Shown here piece by piece: positions 9,836-23,499 of a stretch of 64,000 nucleotides of DNA; position 1 is the stretch's first letter, and each line of letters starts with the position of its first letter. The translations under genes and the position numbers were made by a program. This stretch comes from Agrostemma githago (lineage: Eukaryota; Streptophyta; Magnoliopsida; Caryophyllales; Caryophyllaceae): positions 5,995,142 through 6,059,141 of the forward strand of contig OY288262.1 of NCBI GenBank assembly GCA_958450325.1, in the 5' to 3' direction. The notes under the pieces were generated by a model. The model saw only the letters and a program-made list of their open reading frames with translations. It was not told the origin of the DNA and ran no database searches.

Positions 9836-12177
9836 AGGCTCTTATGAGTCCTTCTCTATATATAAGTCCCTAAGTCCTCATCTCATCCATTGAATGAGAT
9901 GAGAATCGATGGACAAGATGCATCCTAATATTTGCATTAAAAAAAAAAAGGAAGATACTGCTTCCTAAAATAACTCCCATAATTTTAGGAAACATCACAT
10001 TCACTCATTCATTCACGTTCACTTTCATCAAAAACCTAAAAAAAAACTGCTTCCAATATCACGTTCATTCATTCAAATTTGTGCTCGAAATACCGTTACT
10101 ATGGATTCAATGATCGCGATATCTTCATCAACTGTTGATAATCAATTCATCGACTATAACAATGGTGAGTTTCGTTATTGCTTTCATGTTTTGCGTCAGT
10201 TTTTATTTATCATCTCGACTAATTTGCGTCAATTTGCTTTCATGTTTTTCGTCGATTTTCATGTCGATATTGCTTTCATGGTCATTTAATTCATCATAGA
10301 TTCATATCTGGTTCATTACTCTCTTGTTAATATAGATTCCAAATTTTTATATTTGTTAAAAGGTGGAATTTTATTCATTTGATTATTCATAGATTCATAT
10401 AAATGGTCCGTTATTACTCTCGTGTTATTGTTTTGTTTATTCTTTAGGTTTTTCTTAAACTTCATTGATATTATTGTTTTGTTTTCTATTGAAGCAAACA
10501 TGGTGTTGAAGTAACATACGTTCTGAGTTACAGTAACACCTAATTTTAATTATAGTAACACAAAAAGGTCTAAGCATTATATGAATTTTACGCACGAACA
10601 AATATATGGAGTTATTGTAATGCACATACTGTGTTACTTTAATATACACAATCTGTTATTTTAATGACTAACCTGTTATTTCAATACACATAATGTTAAC
10701 TGAATCTCGTGTTACTTTAACGCACTTCATCTGTTACTTTAGTTCTTTTCATCTGTTACTGTAATGCATTGGAGTGACAAAAAGAATTTAGAATACCGTC
10801 ATATAAAAAAATAAAAAATAAAAAAGAAAGATATTGCTTCCTATAATTATGGGACGTGATTGACTTCAAAATAGGAAACAATATCAAAGAATATCGCCCT
10901 CATTCAAAGAAAGATATTGCGCCATACTCTCATTTATGATCATTATATGAATTTTTCGCACTAACCTATACCTGGTGTTATTTTAATGAACATTATCTGT
11001 TACTTTAATTCTCACTATCTGTTACTTTAATGTCTGACCTCTGTTACTTTAATTTATACCTGGTGTATAAACATCCTCTGTTAATTGAATCCAGTGTTAC
11101 TTCAATGCACTTCATCTGTTACTTTAATTCTTGTCATCTGTTACTTTAATCCATATTTCAAGTTCTGATTGTTTCTTTTTCGCCACGTTTATTGGCATTG
11201 TTATTATTTTTCAGTAGACGCAAAAGCACATGAATGGTGTAGGGATGTGGGTGAGAGTTTCCTCCATACATGAGTCAGCAAACTTCTATAAAATCTACGC
11301 ATTGGCTTGTGGATTCGATGTGAGGAGGTACACAAGCAACGAAAAGATGGTGCGGTGGCTAGATTAAATCAAAGCTTCTGATGATGAAGAAGAAGAAGAA
11401 GAGGACGAGGAAGATGAAGAAGCAGAATTCTAAGTAGGATAGTATATTGTTAGAGTAACATACATTATTCGTTAGACTAACATACTTAATAAGTTACAGT
11501 AACACATATTATGAGTATCAGGTGTGAAACATTGGAATTGTAATGGAGTTGATTCAGTTGAAACTTCTATACCAATTTATTGATGTAAAATGAGTTAGAA
11601 TAACACACATTATGCGTTAGAGTAACATATAATGAGTTACAGTAACACAATTTATGAGTATGATTTGATTACCAATATCAAGTTCTTAGATTAACAGGTG
11701 TGAAAAATTGGAATTATAATGGAGTTTTATAATTTTTGTTTTGGAGTATCCTTAATAGAAACATACATTTTGCAACGTACTGTTTTTGTAAGACACTATT
11801 ATGTAACGTAGTAGATTTTATGAGTTAAAGTAACACAATTCATGAATTAGAGTAACACATTATATGAGTCAGAATAACATATTGTATGAGTTAGAGTAAC
11901 ATGACAGTAGCGAAATGATGATTTTTTTTGGTGAAAATGAAGATGAAACGACACACTTGTTGTGTGATAGAAATATGCAGTTAAAAATTTAATGGGAGAG
12001 AGAAGATTTGCATTAAGATAATTAAGGAGGAAAGAGAAAAAAATAAAATATTTACCAAGATTTAGTTAGTTATTTCCTTAATTGACAAAACAATCTTAAC
12101 CATTAATCTATCACTAATTTAAGGGTTGAGATGAGACTCACGGACTCAATTATGATAAGTGGAATCACTTGATCCTT

Positions 12178-12179
<2 letters not shown>
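9836..12179. mobile_element. TA-flanked non-autonomous element, family D, copy 1
   Basis: It lies between a TA run (9813-9835) and the TA run at 12180-12229. The inverted ends carry AGGCTCTTATGAGTCC on the left and (reverse complement) AGGATCAAGTGATTCC on the right, followed in both by AAGTC..., CATCTCA-type sequence. It is homologous end to end to 41904-44055. An acidic stretch around 11370-11430 could encode a Glu/Asp run but has no sustained frame. Most of the interior is degenerate repeats of GTTACTTTAAT (10500-11160) and, in the opposite sense, AGTAACAC (11430-11900). No transposase gene. Confidence 0.75.
10500..11900. repeat. GTTACTTTAAT / AGTAACAC word arrays
   Basis: From about 10610 to 11160 the word CTGTTACTTTAAT recurs on the plus strand roughly every 20-30 bases, often joined to CACTTCAT. 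From about 11440 to 11900 the complementary form GAGTTAGAGTAACACA recurs. The arrays therefore point toward each other. Family D copy 2 shows the same arrangement (42560-43160 and 43440-43760). Confidence 0.8.

Positions 12180-12229
<50 letters not shown>
12180..12229. repeat. (TA)n microsatellite
   Basis: About 50 bases of alternating T and A separating family D copy 1 from the family B MITE. Confidence 0.95.
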
Positions 12230-13712
<1,483 letters not shown>

Positions 13713-14445
13713 ATCTATATATATATAGAGAGAGAGAGAGAGAGGGAGGGAGAGAGAGGAGATTAAGTGATATATATAATTATTTAAAATAAAATAAAAG
13801 CAATGTTTACGTTTTCCATGCATACGTCTTTTTTCCCACCCTTTGTTTTCCTACCATAATTGATTACTCTGCTTGTTTACGTTTTCCATTCAATTATCTC
13901 TCCAACCCATCTCCACTTATCACTGCTTTCAATCTCCGTCGAAGCTCTACTTGTTTACTGCTCGCTCTTCAATAATCTCCACCTTTCACTGCTTTCAATC
14001 TCCGTCGAAGCACCTCCAGTTCTTCATTTCAGGTAAATATTACTGTTAATTTCTTCATTTCAGTTCTTCATTACACTTCTTTATCGAGTAACCCTAATTT
14101 CAGTTCTTCATTACACTTCTTCATTTCAGTTCCAGTAATCCCTAATCTGATTATCGAGTAACCCTAATTTCACATAGGGTTTAGGGATTACGATTCTTTA
14201 TTCAACGATTAGTCATGTGTTTACTGAGATTATTAGTTTACAATAAAAAAAGTTAGGGTTTTTTAGGTATACAATTGAAGTTCGTTTAAAATAAAAAAAA
14301 TTATAGGTTTGAAGGTTTAGAATCGAAATTCCTTTACAATCATAAAAATCAGGGGTTTTTAGGTATAGAATCGAAGTTCGTTAAAATTTGTGTGTATTGT
14401 TGTGGGTTTTGTTTATCGTTGCAGATTTCATATTAAAAAATCATA

Positions 14446-14536
14446 CTCCCTCCGTATCTATGTGTTCGTCCACAAAGTTTAATATATGGGTGGAGTATTA
14501 TATTAAAAGTGGACGAACATATAGATACGGAGGGAG
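14446..14536. mobile_element. Stowaway MITE
   Basis: 91 bases, almost entirely a hairpin. The left arm CTCCCTCCGTATCTATGTG pairs with the right arm, whose reverse complement starts CTCCCTCCGTATCTATATG. It is flanked by TA on both sides (14444-14445, 14537-14538), the Tc1/mariner target duplication. It lies in the leader of the KI gene of the family A element. Confidence 0.92.
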
Positions 14537-14698
14537 TATTGAATATTTATCGCTGCAGATTTCGTTTAATATTTCCGAAATCAGGGGTTTTTAGTCACAT
14601 TGCAGATGTTGTCTTGTTTGTCTTGTGTATCATCGCAGATGTTGTCTTGTTTGTCATTTTTTTTTGTCTTGCTTATCATTGCAGATTTTCTGGTTGAT

Positions 14699-16515
14699 AT
14701 GTCTTCCGGAGAACATCAACTCGTTGAAGCTGCGAGCAATGAGCCATTAGACGAGGAGGAGGAGGATGCAAGTGTTCCTGTCAGATGTAGGGGACAGAGG
14801 CTCGCGAAGTTAATTTCCAATCTAAATGACAAGCAGAAACAGTCCGTACGCTCAATCGGGTTTGGTGGGCTGCTGGATTTCAGGATCAGTAAGTACCCTT
14901 TGCAGTACGTACCACTGTTTTTGAAAGCGTTTGATGACGGTTCTCATGTATTTCGTGCGTCGGAGGTCAAGGAGTTCTGTGTGACGAAACACGACGTCCA
15001 CGATTGTTTTCTACTGCCACGCGGGCCGAATGAAGTGGAGTTGGCACTGACCGGACGTAAGAAACACTCCTACGACGATGAGTTCAAGGCATTGAAGGAT
15101 TTTTGGAGGACTCGTTACCATGTCGCTAACAACAGCAACCAAGTAAAACTAGGTGGTCTATTCGAAGATCTTATGGCCGATGAAGAGGGTGGTGTATTAC
15201 TCTGTAAGATGTTCGTCCTATTTGCAATGTCATCGTTCCTGTGCCCTACGTCAAATAACGGAATAGACCTGAAGCTGGTAAAAGCCGTGGACGACGTCTC
15301 AGGTATTAGCAAGTAGGACTGGTGTTCGTACATTCTCAAAAACCTGGTCGATGCAGCTGCTGAGACGAAGAAAAGTCCGAAGCATTTGCGAGGTCATGTT
15401 CCGTTCCTCATGATCACATACCTCCAGAGGTTCGATTTCCGTGGAGAATATTGCCCACATGATCTACCCTTAATTAAGCACTGGAACAACGAGAATCTGG
15501 CAGCACGACTACACGGTGAGATGATGGCAGGTTCGTTGGGTAGGCAGGTGTGGTCGAAAATGACCTATCCACGGTCTTATTCCGACGGAGTCGAAGTCAA
15601 TACGGTGCTGCTAATCACCGGTAACGATGACCTACGTGTTCCAATCACCGAAACAGCGGGAGGAAATTCATCCAGATAGAGCTTCCACTTGGGCTCGAGG
15701 ACGACAGCGAAATGGCCGCTCGGGCTGACGACGTAAGTAAATTTATACAATCTTCAATCTGTCATTGCTATTTAGACTTCAGTACATATAGACTGGAGTG
15801 TTTAAAATAAATCTGCTTAAAATGAAATTTACGCTAATTATTTACTCTAATGACCTATTCTATTAATTGTACGCTAATTATTTATTCATTCAATACTGTG
15901 AACAATTACGTTGCAGGACGTTCATCTGCTGCTTCTCAAAATGCAAAGGAATAAGGTTGCTTTTCCTGCTTGGTTTGGCGAAGCAGCGGGTGAAATTAAG
16001 CATCAGACCATGTCTTCTTCTCTCGGGACCGAAACAGATCACTGCCAATCATCCCAGGCGTTTTGGACTAGCGATGAACTCCATCGATATGTTGATCAGG
16101 TGTGCGAGTCAGCCTTCCGTTTCCGAGATTCAACTGCCAATGCACCAGTGCACACTGCAGCGGCTGGGAAGACTACAACCGACATCACACCCCGTGATGA
16201 AGACCACATAGACGTGCCGGTAAGGGAGCAGCCTGAAGTTTCAGTGGAGCAGCCTGAACTTCCATTGGAGCAGCCTGTTGGAAGTGTGCAGGTGGGCGCC
16301 GATGCACGTTCGGACCAGGTGGATGTGGGCGGTGAGGAACAGCGACCTGAGGCATCATTGACAGACTCAGCAGTGCAATCTAAGAAACAAGCTCAGCACA
16401 ACGTACGGGGGTCGTCATCTAAGCGGCAGTGCTCCACAGAACATCAGCCAGTAAATACTCTAGTGCAAGGTACCGTTTCAGATTCAACTCCGCAGGAAGC
16501 AATGTCCCACCACCT
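14699..16515 (+). pseudogene. KI-type (Ulp1-associated) transposon gene, decayed and 3'-deleted
   Basis: Exon 14699-15732 begins MSSGEHQLVEA, then an acidic stretch, then a conserved globular region (residues about 35-330) with GFGGLLDFRISKYP, KHDVHDCF, FAMSSFLCP and VPFLMITYLQRFDF. The aligned product at 25900-26880 has the same motifs. A TAG at 15314-15316 stands where the relative has Gln (before DWCSYIL). A frameshift near 15660 separates the end of the exon, which closes at a GTAAGT donor (15733). A second exon starts at 15917 after TTGCAG and is low-complexity (EQPE repeats). The frame then runs straight into antisense FAR1 sequence at about 16510, so the Ulp1 protease part is missing. 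No function is expected now. The N-terminal region resembles plant mobile-domain/DUF1985-like proteins, tentatively. Confidence 0.75.
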
Positions 16516-18152
16516 TTAGTCTTCGACTTTCGTGGAGGCAGAATAGTTATTTCAGTAGTAGACGTACAACCAAGCAATTTCTCAAATTCCTGTTCCTTCG
16601 TCAGTGGCTCGGCAGGCTTACTAACGCTATCGATAAAAGCCCTAACCATTTTCTCAGTTTCTGATCATCTTCCTTACCCAATTCACGAACCACGCCAACT
16701 GCTTCGTGAAATTCAGACCACAGCTTCGTCATCATTAACTGCTTTTCATCCACCCTGCCGACAAAATTTCCTCCCGATGCGTCAACCGACCACCTTCTAC
16801 ACACATAAGCTGCTGGTATCGTCTTCTGCCCATGTGATGTCAAAATCCAAATAACATATCTGCATAAAATCCCTCTTCTTTCATACAAAGTACATCAACT
16901 CTGACACAGGAAAAATAACTTCAAAGCATTACCAACGTAACTTTGAAAATCAAAACTGGAACTTCAACAGTCAAAAAAACAACTGTAAACGAATAAGTAG
17001 CATACCTGGGTTATAACGAACAACGTAAACGCGATTCCTAGATTGATCCTTCAACGTAGTAACCTCAAACCCTTCACTCACCTCAAAGCCACGTACCGTG
17101 CACGTGTCAATAGAATGCTTCACCTCGGTCTGGAATTCACTAAATACTTCATGAGTATACAGCTTCGCAGCATCAGCTTCAATAGCTAAATGAGTCTCCA
17201 ACTTAGGCCTCGAGTGCTTGTTCTCACTGTCAAGCTTCTTCTGAGTATGCCTTTGTTGCTCCATCGCGCTTTCATAGCGCATCCATAACTCCACCAAAGT
17301 ATCAGACTTGCCTTCAAACCTCTTGAAGAAACTATTTGCACTCTCCGACCTTTGCGTTGTTCTCATAACGCTGCTCATGCGTATCTCTCGACAATGAGCC
17401 ATGACCCACTGCTTTCTATCGGAAAATGCGGTGTTAAACCAATCAACTTCAGCCACTCCATGTTCCTCCATAATTTCCTTCCACCTGGAGTCAAACTCTA
17501 CGGGTTCAATGGCCTCGTCCCACACAATATCATTTAGCTTATTTATGAACTCGATGTAATCGCTCCTAGTCGAACCATACTTCATAGGAACCTTGTTCAT
17601 TATGTGCCACATACAGTACCGATGCCTCGCTTTCTTAAAGTCAAACGCCACAGAGCTAATAATACCGGGATCTTGGTCCGTTATTATATACTCTGATTCT
17701 CCCCCCCCCCCATCGCGTCCAAGAAACGGGTGAACACCCAATTGAAGGACTCAGTGTTCTCGCGAGCAATGAGGGCACCGCCAAATGTCACTGACCTTTT
17801 GTGATTGTCAACCCCAGTGAATGGAGTGAAGATCATCGAGTATATGTTAGTCCCATATGTAGGATCAAAGGACACAACATCCCCAAACATTTCATAATTC
17901 CTCTTACCAACACCGTCGACCCAAGTAACCCTACATAAGCTACCGTCGGCCGCCAATTCGTAGTCAAAATAGAACCCTTCCCGGTTCCGCACCATTTCCT
18001 TAAAATTATCTATGAAAAGCTGCCCATCTCGTTGATGAAGGTAGCACTTAAGATCCCTCCCAAAATTCTTGAAGTCATTCAAGCTAGCCCCAATATTCTC
18101 AAATCCATTCACATGCTCCTTAACCATACCGTACGCACGTGTCGGGCCAATT

Positions 18153-20805
18153 CACTACAAAAAAAATTTCCATAGCAACGGACGATTCCCTAGCAAACAG
18201 CCCAAAATCCCTTGCAAAACGCCCTTAGCAACGGATTTACAACGGATACTTGTCCTCGCAAATAGTGGTTGCAAAAAAAACAAAATCCCTTACAAATCCG
18301 TTGCAAAAGGGTATTTGCAAGGGATTTGCAACGGAATTAAGTTTGCTTGCATGAAAACATATTCCCTTGCAAATCCCTTGCAAATAACCTTTTGCAACGG
18401 ATTTGCAGGGGACGTATATTTCAAAAATTATGTTTTTATCCTCACTTTTCATTGCAAATCCGTTGCAAATGTGTTGTATTGTTTCTTATTCTGCCTCTTT
18501 TTGGCTCCCAAAATGCCAAAATCACAAAAAAAAGCGACAAACATCATAATTTACGATACCACAAATACCCATTTCTTCATAAAATTTTTTACACCAAGAC
18601 ACACAAGTCACAAAATATGTCTTGATAACTCTAAATTAAATAAAAAATTACAAAGTATTGTGTAAATCAAAGTATATCTCTACCAATCTTTTTAAAACAT
18701 AAAACTAATGTATCCATGATACAAGATGAACAACTCCTTGACCGATGTTGTACTAGATATTGTCCGTAATCAGTTGAACAACTCCTTGATCAATGAACCT
18801 AAAAAAAACAAAAACGATTTGTAATCATAATGTTATTAGATTAGATATGCTTTTAAAAAAAATGTAAGCATATTAACATATTTCTACTTACCCGAATACA
18901 CCAACACCAACAACTAATACACCAACAAAAGCAACAACAATTTGAAAAGAAAGATCTTAGACGATTATTATCAGAATTGAAAAGGTTTGAAAAACAGAGT
19001 TCTAAGATCTTTCCATATGATTATTCCACACTTTCTCAACTGAATATTGAGGTGGAAGGAAGTAGCATGCATATTCGTTCATATAGCTAGCAGATACGGT
19101 TAACAAAAAAATTAAACGCCTAAGCACCAAGCAGCAAAAGAAAGTACTCAATTCCTACCATCTCTTCTTTCAAATTGTTAAATTGTTTCCCATGCCCATG
19201 TCCATGCCCATGCACACCAACACTACAACTTTACACTTTCACACCCACCAAATCAAACCCCCCAACGGTGTCCCGTTCAACACTACAAATAATCACAAAA
19301 CAAAATGATATCTCCTAAAAAAATACTCCAATATTAGCGAAACAAAAGTACTACACCTATATGAAATAGAAGAAACAAAGAAAGTTAAAGAACTAAGATA
19401 ATTATTCTCGATAACTGAGAACACAAATCCTTATTTCTGACGCTCAAATCCGTATTTATTTATTTATTTATATTAGGATATATTCTTCTTTAACCTTGTG
19501 GTTAGAAAAGTACGCGTTTTCATTTTTAACTTACTAAAACTTCAACTACTCTATTCCTTACTCTCTAATCCCACTCTATCTTCCGGATACATCACATAAA
19601 AAGGAAGATTAAACTTGAACTTGTTACCCAATTTTGGGTTGACACCATTGGAACAAATGTGATTAGGTAGGGAGTTGCTAGAGTCTAGGGACTATTTTAA
19701 AAATAATAAAAATAAGAAGAAAACCTCAATTTATATAAAAGAAGGAATTCACATCGTAATATAGTAGCAATGTGCAGATTTGGATATGGAGAATTAAACA
19801 GTATCAAGTTACTAAAATCAATTAATACAGTAGCAATTTCATACAAATTAAACAAAACATCATAATACAGTAGCAATTCCATACATAATTGAACAAAAAT
19901 ATTGAGTTACTGAAATCAGTTGACATATATATAATCAAAGATCGATATAGAATTAAACCGAAATCAAAGGACTACATCCAACTATACTATAATTTGTATA
20001 GAACTAAACCGAAAACAATCAGGAAGAAAATTCAATCGATAATTAGAAAATATACCTAATCGATGGCGGATAACGGAATGCGTCAACAACAAGAACTCCG
20101 GTAGTAGCAGCTCGCAGGTCGCCAGTAACAGCAACTCCGGCGTTGGATGCAACCTGAAATTACAGGAAAAAAAACAGAAGTTGCAGTATCAAAATAGGAA
20201 AGATGAAAAAAAGAAAGAAAAGGGAAATGGTCGGGAAAGGATGTTGCCGGGAAAGGCGAGTATGCCGGAGAGGGAGGACGGTGACAGTGAGGTCGCCGGT
20301 GAATCGCCACAAACAAAAATAAAAAAGGAGGAGAGTGAGGAGGAGGAGAACTAGAGGGAGATTTGTGGTAGAGGAAGGAGGCGCCGGCAGAGGAGGGACG
20401 TCGGAGAGGAGGCGCCGGCAGAGGATGCGCCGGCAGAGGATGCACCGGCAGAGGAGGCGGTCGGAGATGGGAGGGGATCAGGCGACGATTTAGGGTTAGG
20501 GTTTCATGTTTTTAATTTCGATAAATGAAACGAAATGGGGGAGGGAGAAGGAGTATGCTGAGTTTAGTTTATGATATGTTGCAAGGGACTTGCAACGGAA
20601 AGTCCGTTGCAACATGAGATTTTGCAAGGGATTTGCAACGGACTTTTCGTTGCAATATGTGAATCTCCAACGAAATTATGATCCGTTGCAAGTCCGTTGC
20701 AAGTTTTCATAATCCGTTGCAAGTCCCTTGCAAAAAATTTATTTTACAAGGGATTGACTTTTTTTTTTCAAAAATCCCTTGCTATGGATAGTTTTTTTTG
20801 TAGTG
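18153..20805. mobile_element. Non-autonomous CACTA element
   Basis: Terminal inverted repeats CACTACAAAAAAAA and TTTTTTTTGTAGTG with the 3-base target repeat ATT (18150-18152, 20806-20808) identify a CACTA (En/Spm) element of 2653 bases. Both subterminal zones carry many TTGCAACGGA and TTGCAAGGGA words (18170-18475 and 20578-20790), the kind of array bound by CACTA-encoded proteins. No transposase is encoded. The insertion is in exon 2 of the family A FAR1 gene, right after its first codons (Leu-Lys-Ile). Confidence 0.93.
18660..20577. other. Interior of the CACTA element, no intact gene
   Basis: Mostly AT-rich. At 20083-20470 the minus strand has a Pro/Ser/Ala-rich frame with a repeated Ser-Ala-Gly phrase (TCTGCCGGCG repeats), which may be a captured or decayed exon. 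It has no recognisable domain and is not called as a gene. Confidence 0.45.
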
Positions 20806-20879
20806 ATTTTCAACTGAAAAACAATAATTTACAACATAAAGACACATCAACTCTAACGATGAAACAATGTCACTTTAAC

Positions 20880-21340
20880 ACATAACAGTGAGACTTCGAC
20901 CACATCTTCCCTTCACTGCCATACCATAAGCTACATTTTGTAAAGTCATATATTACACCGAAACTAAAAACCAAACAAACTCAGTTCCACAACTGCAACT
21001 ACGTGACTTCACAACTTCATAGCACAACAAACAAAACTTCATATATAACCGATGGCAGGTGGATTATAAGTTTTCAATACACACATCCTACCCCACGCTA
21101 GAAATTTCAACTACAATCATTGAAACCGCAACTCCCAATCGACAAAACTTCAATATCATACAGTCGCACCTTCAACGCATGAATCAGTACTACAAAAAAG
21201 GTACACTTTTCCAAACTTTAATTCAACTACAATAAAACTTCAGAACATTCCAAGTACAACTTCAGTGCTTAACATTCGCAATTCACAGACAAACTTCATT
21301 CAATCGAAATTTACGCCATCAACCGCATGACATACGTAAC
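20880..21340. repeat. AACTTCA word array of family A
   Basis: Degenerate copies of AACTTCAACT / AACTTCATA / ACTTCGAC recur every 15-25 bases in the intron between FAR1 exons 1 and 2. The same word fills 38600-40250 in the second family A copy. Confidence 0.7.
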
Positions 21341-22531
21341 TGGTGTCCAAGAAATTAATTAGCGACAACATCAACTATAATCACAACAACGACATTCAAA
21401 AGCAAACATTGCGGAAGACTTACTCGAGAGTTGTTAACTATCAACTGTTTGTGGTAGGCGGACAGATTACGTGACAGCTTCCGGAATTCTCGATCCGCAA
21501 CAGAAAAGAGTTCATGGTTATGACCTTTTCGGAATTCTTCAATTACAACCAAACCGCCCTTCGAAATTAACTTAATACGTGCATTACATCCCACCCGTAT
21601 CACCTTCGATCCACGTACAGTACTAACTGCAGAACTCTCCTCCTCCGTTACAGATTTCTTCGACTTCAATTTCGCAGACTTCGGCTCATCTCCAGAAATT
21701 TTCTCCTCCACAGAAGCTTCCGTCTTCTTCGGTACATACGGGAATCCCTCACGATTGCAAACTAAATACTAATACTTTAGCATGCCATCACGAAACCTCT
21801 TCATGGACCACCGTAGCACATCGAATCCACAAGCTAGACCATATGACTCATAGAACTCAACCGCCTTCTCAAGGTCGGCAAACTGTTGACCAACAAACGG
21901 TGTAACGTCCTTCTACACTTCCCTACTATACTCAACGACACGGATCTCCTTTACAGGACGCACATCGTCTGCAACTGCATCAGATTAGGTTAGCTATAAT
22001 CACATTAAAAAAAACGACAACAACTCCAACCCAACACATACATATTTTCATTCTAATTGCAAAAACGTACTAAAAAAAACCGTACTAAATATCCTCAAAG
22101 GACACAATCACCTACCAGGGGGCACTTCGACAATCTGCAAATTCTCTATTTCGAAAACGTACTTCGTTCGGAAACAACATCGTTCACCGTATTGACACCG
22201 CCTTGACAACCACCGTCCATAAACAACAAGCAACCAAAAACCCAGAACCCAGCCCTAATTATAAATAATTTCAAGGGCAGGGTCCTGTAGAGAACACGAG
22301 AAAAAATCATTAACTTCCCCATTATTGGAACACTGCAAGGAGTATTCAATGAAAAGTGGTGGAGTGAGGAAGGTCTCGTTATTGTAGAAGCAATGAAAAC
22401 CCAGAAGCAATATGTTTCTAGTATTCAACTCCCCTCGTAATTATAAAGCTAATAGTAAATGCCTTGTTAACTAATATTAACTTCTAAACTAAATCTCAGC
22501 CCTTACATTAACCCATGCTCTTATTAGAACT

Positions 22532-22632
<101 letters not shown>

Positions 22633-22649
22633 GGGGGATCAAGAGAGTT

Positions 22650-23000
22650 AGCAACTCTCTAAGAGTTGTTTAGTGTTGATCCCCCCATCCATTTAGCTTA
22701 ATATGGACGGTGGATGTATGGGTTTAGATTGTATAAAAAAAAAATGGGGCTGCGGGACTGACATGCTGCGGACAGCCATCAACCATCAGCCATCAACCCC
22801 ATCACTAGTCAATAGACCCCTCACCCTACACCCCAATTAATTTCCCTCCTCTCTATACTCCCGCCCAAAGCCTTTACACTTCCCCATTCACCTATTTTCA
22901 ATTCATTTCACTACCTAATCACTCACCGCTCTCTTCCTCTCTCTAAAAAAAACCCATCTCCATCTCCATCTTCATTTCCGCAGCTTCTCCATCTCCGATA
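22650..23000. promoter_or_regulatory. Left subterminal region and leader of the KI-Ulp1 gene
   Basis: It contains a short inverted repeat near the end (GTTAGCAACTCTCTAAGAG and GTTGATCCCCCC close the left terminus against GGGGGGATCAA). A CT-rich leader with CTCCATCTCC repeats then precedes the proposed ATG at 23001. CT-rich leaders are common in plant genes. No TATA box was assigned. Confidence 0.4.
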
Positions 23001-23499
23001 ATGCCTAAAATTTCGGTGGTGCTACAAAGGTATGTTGAATGTTCGATTTTCGACCTCCGATTTTCCTTTTGTTCAACCCTTTTTTTATTCCTTTTTCACG
23101 AACCCTAAAAAGTGGTCAAGAACTCCGGCATGCATGAAGCATAAAAAATGGTGAAAGAGCATTTTTCCAACACGATAACCCTAATTTTGAGTTGAAGTTG
23201 TTGTAGTTGTACAGTAGTTGTAGTTATAGAGTCGAAGATGAAGTTTTTTTTCTTTGACAACTAATATTCACACGGTTTTTATTCTTGATTAATCGTTATT
23301 CCTCTAGTTATAACCCTAATTTTGAGTTGAAGGGGTCGTAGTTGTACAGTAGTTGTATTTATAGAGCCAAAGATGAAGTCTTTATTTCTTTGTTGAAGTT
23401 CCCATAGTCGTCATTGTAAGTATGCATGTGCCATCGATTAGACAGTTTTTTGTTGAAGTTTTGCATGCTTCCATGTTGAAGCTTACGTTAAAACAGTCT

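Larger units (their letters stand above)
16510..22146 (-). pseudogene. FAR1-like Mutator transposase, decayed and interrupted by a CACTA element
   Basis: Exons align with the better copy at 33286-37088. Exon 0 ends at 22116 (QIVEVPP), exon 1 is 21968-21424 (FAR1 DNA-binding part, GHNHELF motif), exon 2 is 20813-17006 once the CACTA insertion is removed, and exon 3 runs from about 16915 to 16510 with the SWIM-finger part decayed. Transposase motifs FDPTY, TDQDPGI and TTQRSESANSFF are present. Lesions: the likely start codon is ATA where the copy at 40430 has ATG, there is a TAG inside exon 1 (KY*YLVC), a run of 11 C at 17701-17711 causes a frameshift, there is a stop in exon 3, and the C-terminal zinc knuckle is deleted. 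It cannot make transposase. Confidence 0.85.

Noticed and set aside
20083..20445. Pro-rich minus-strand frame in the CACTA element
   Set aside because: Low-complexity repeats, no domain and no partner exons. It is kept only as a note on the CACTA interior.
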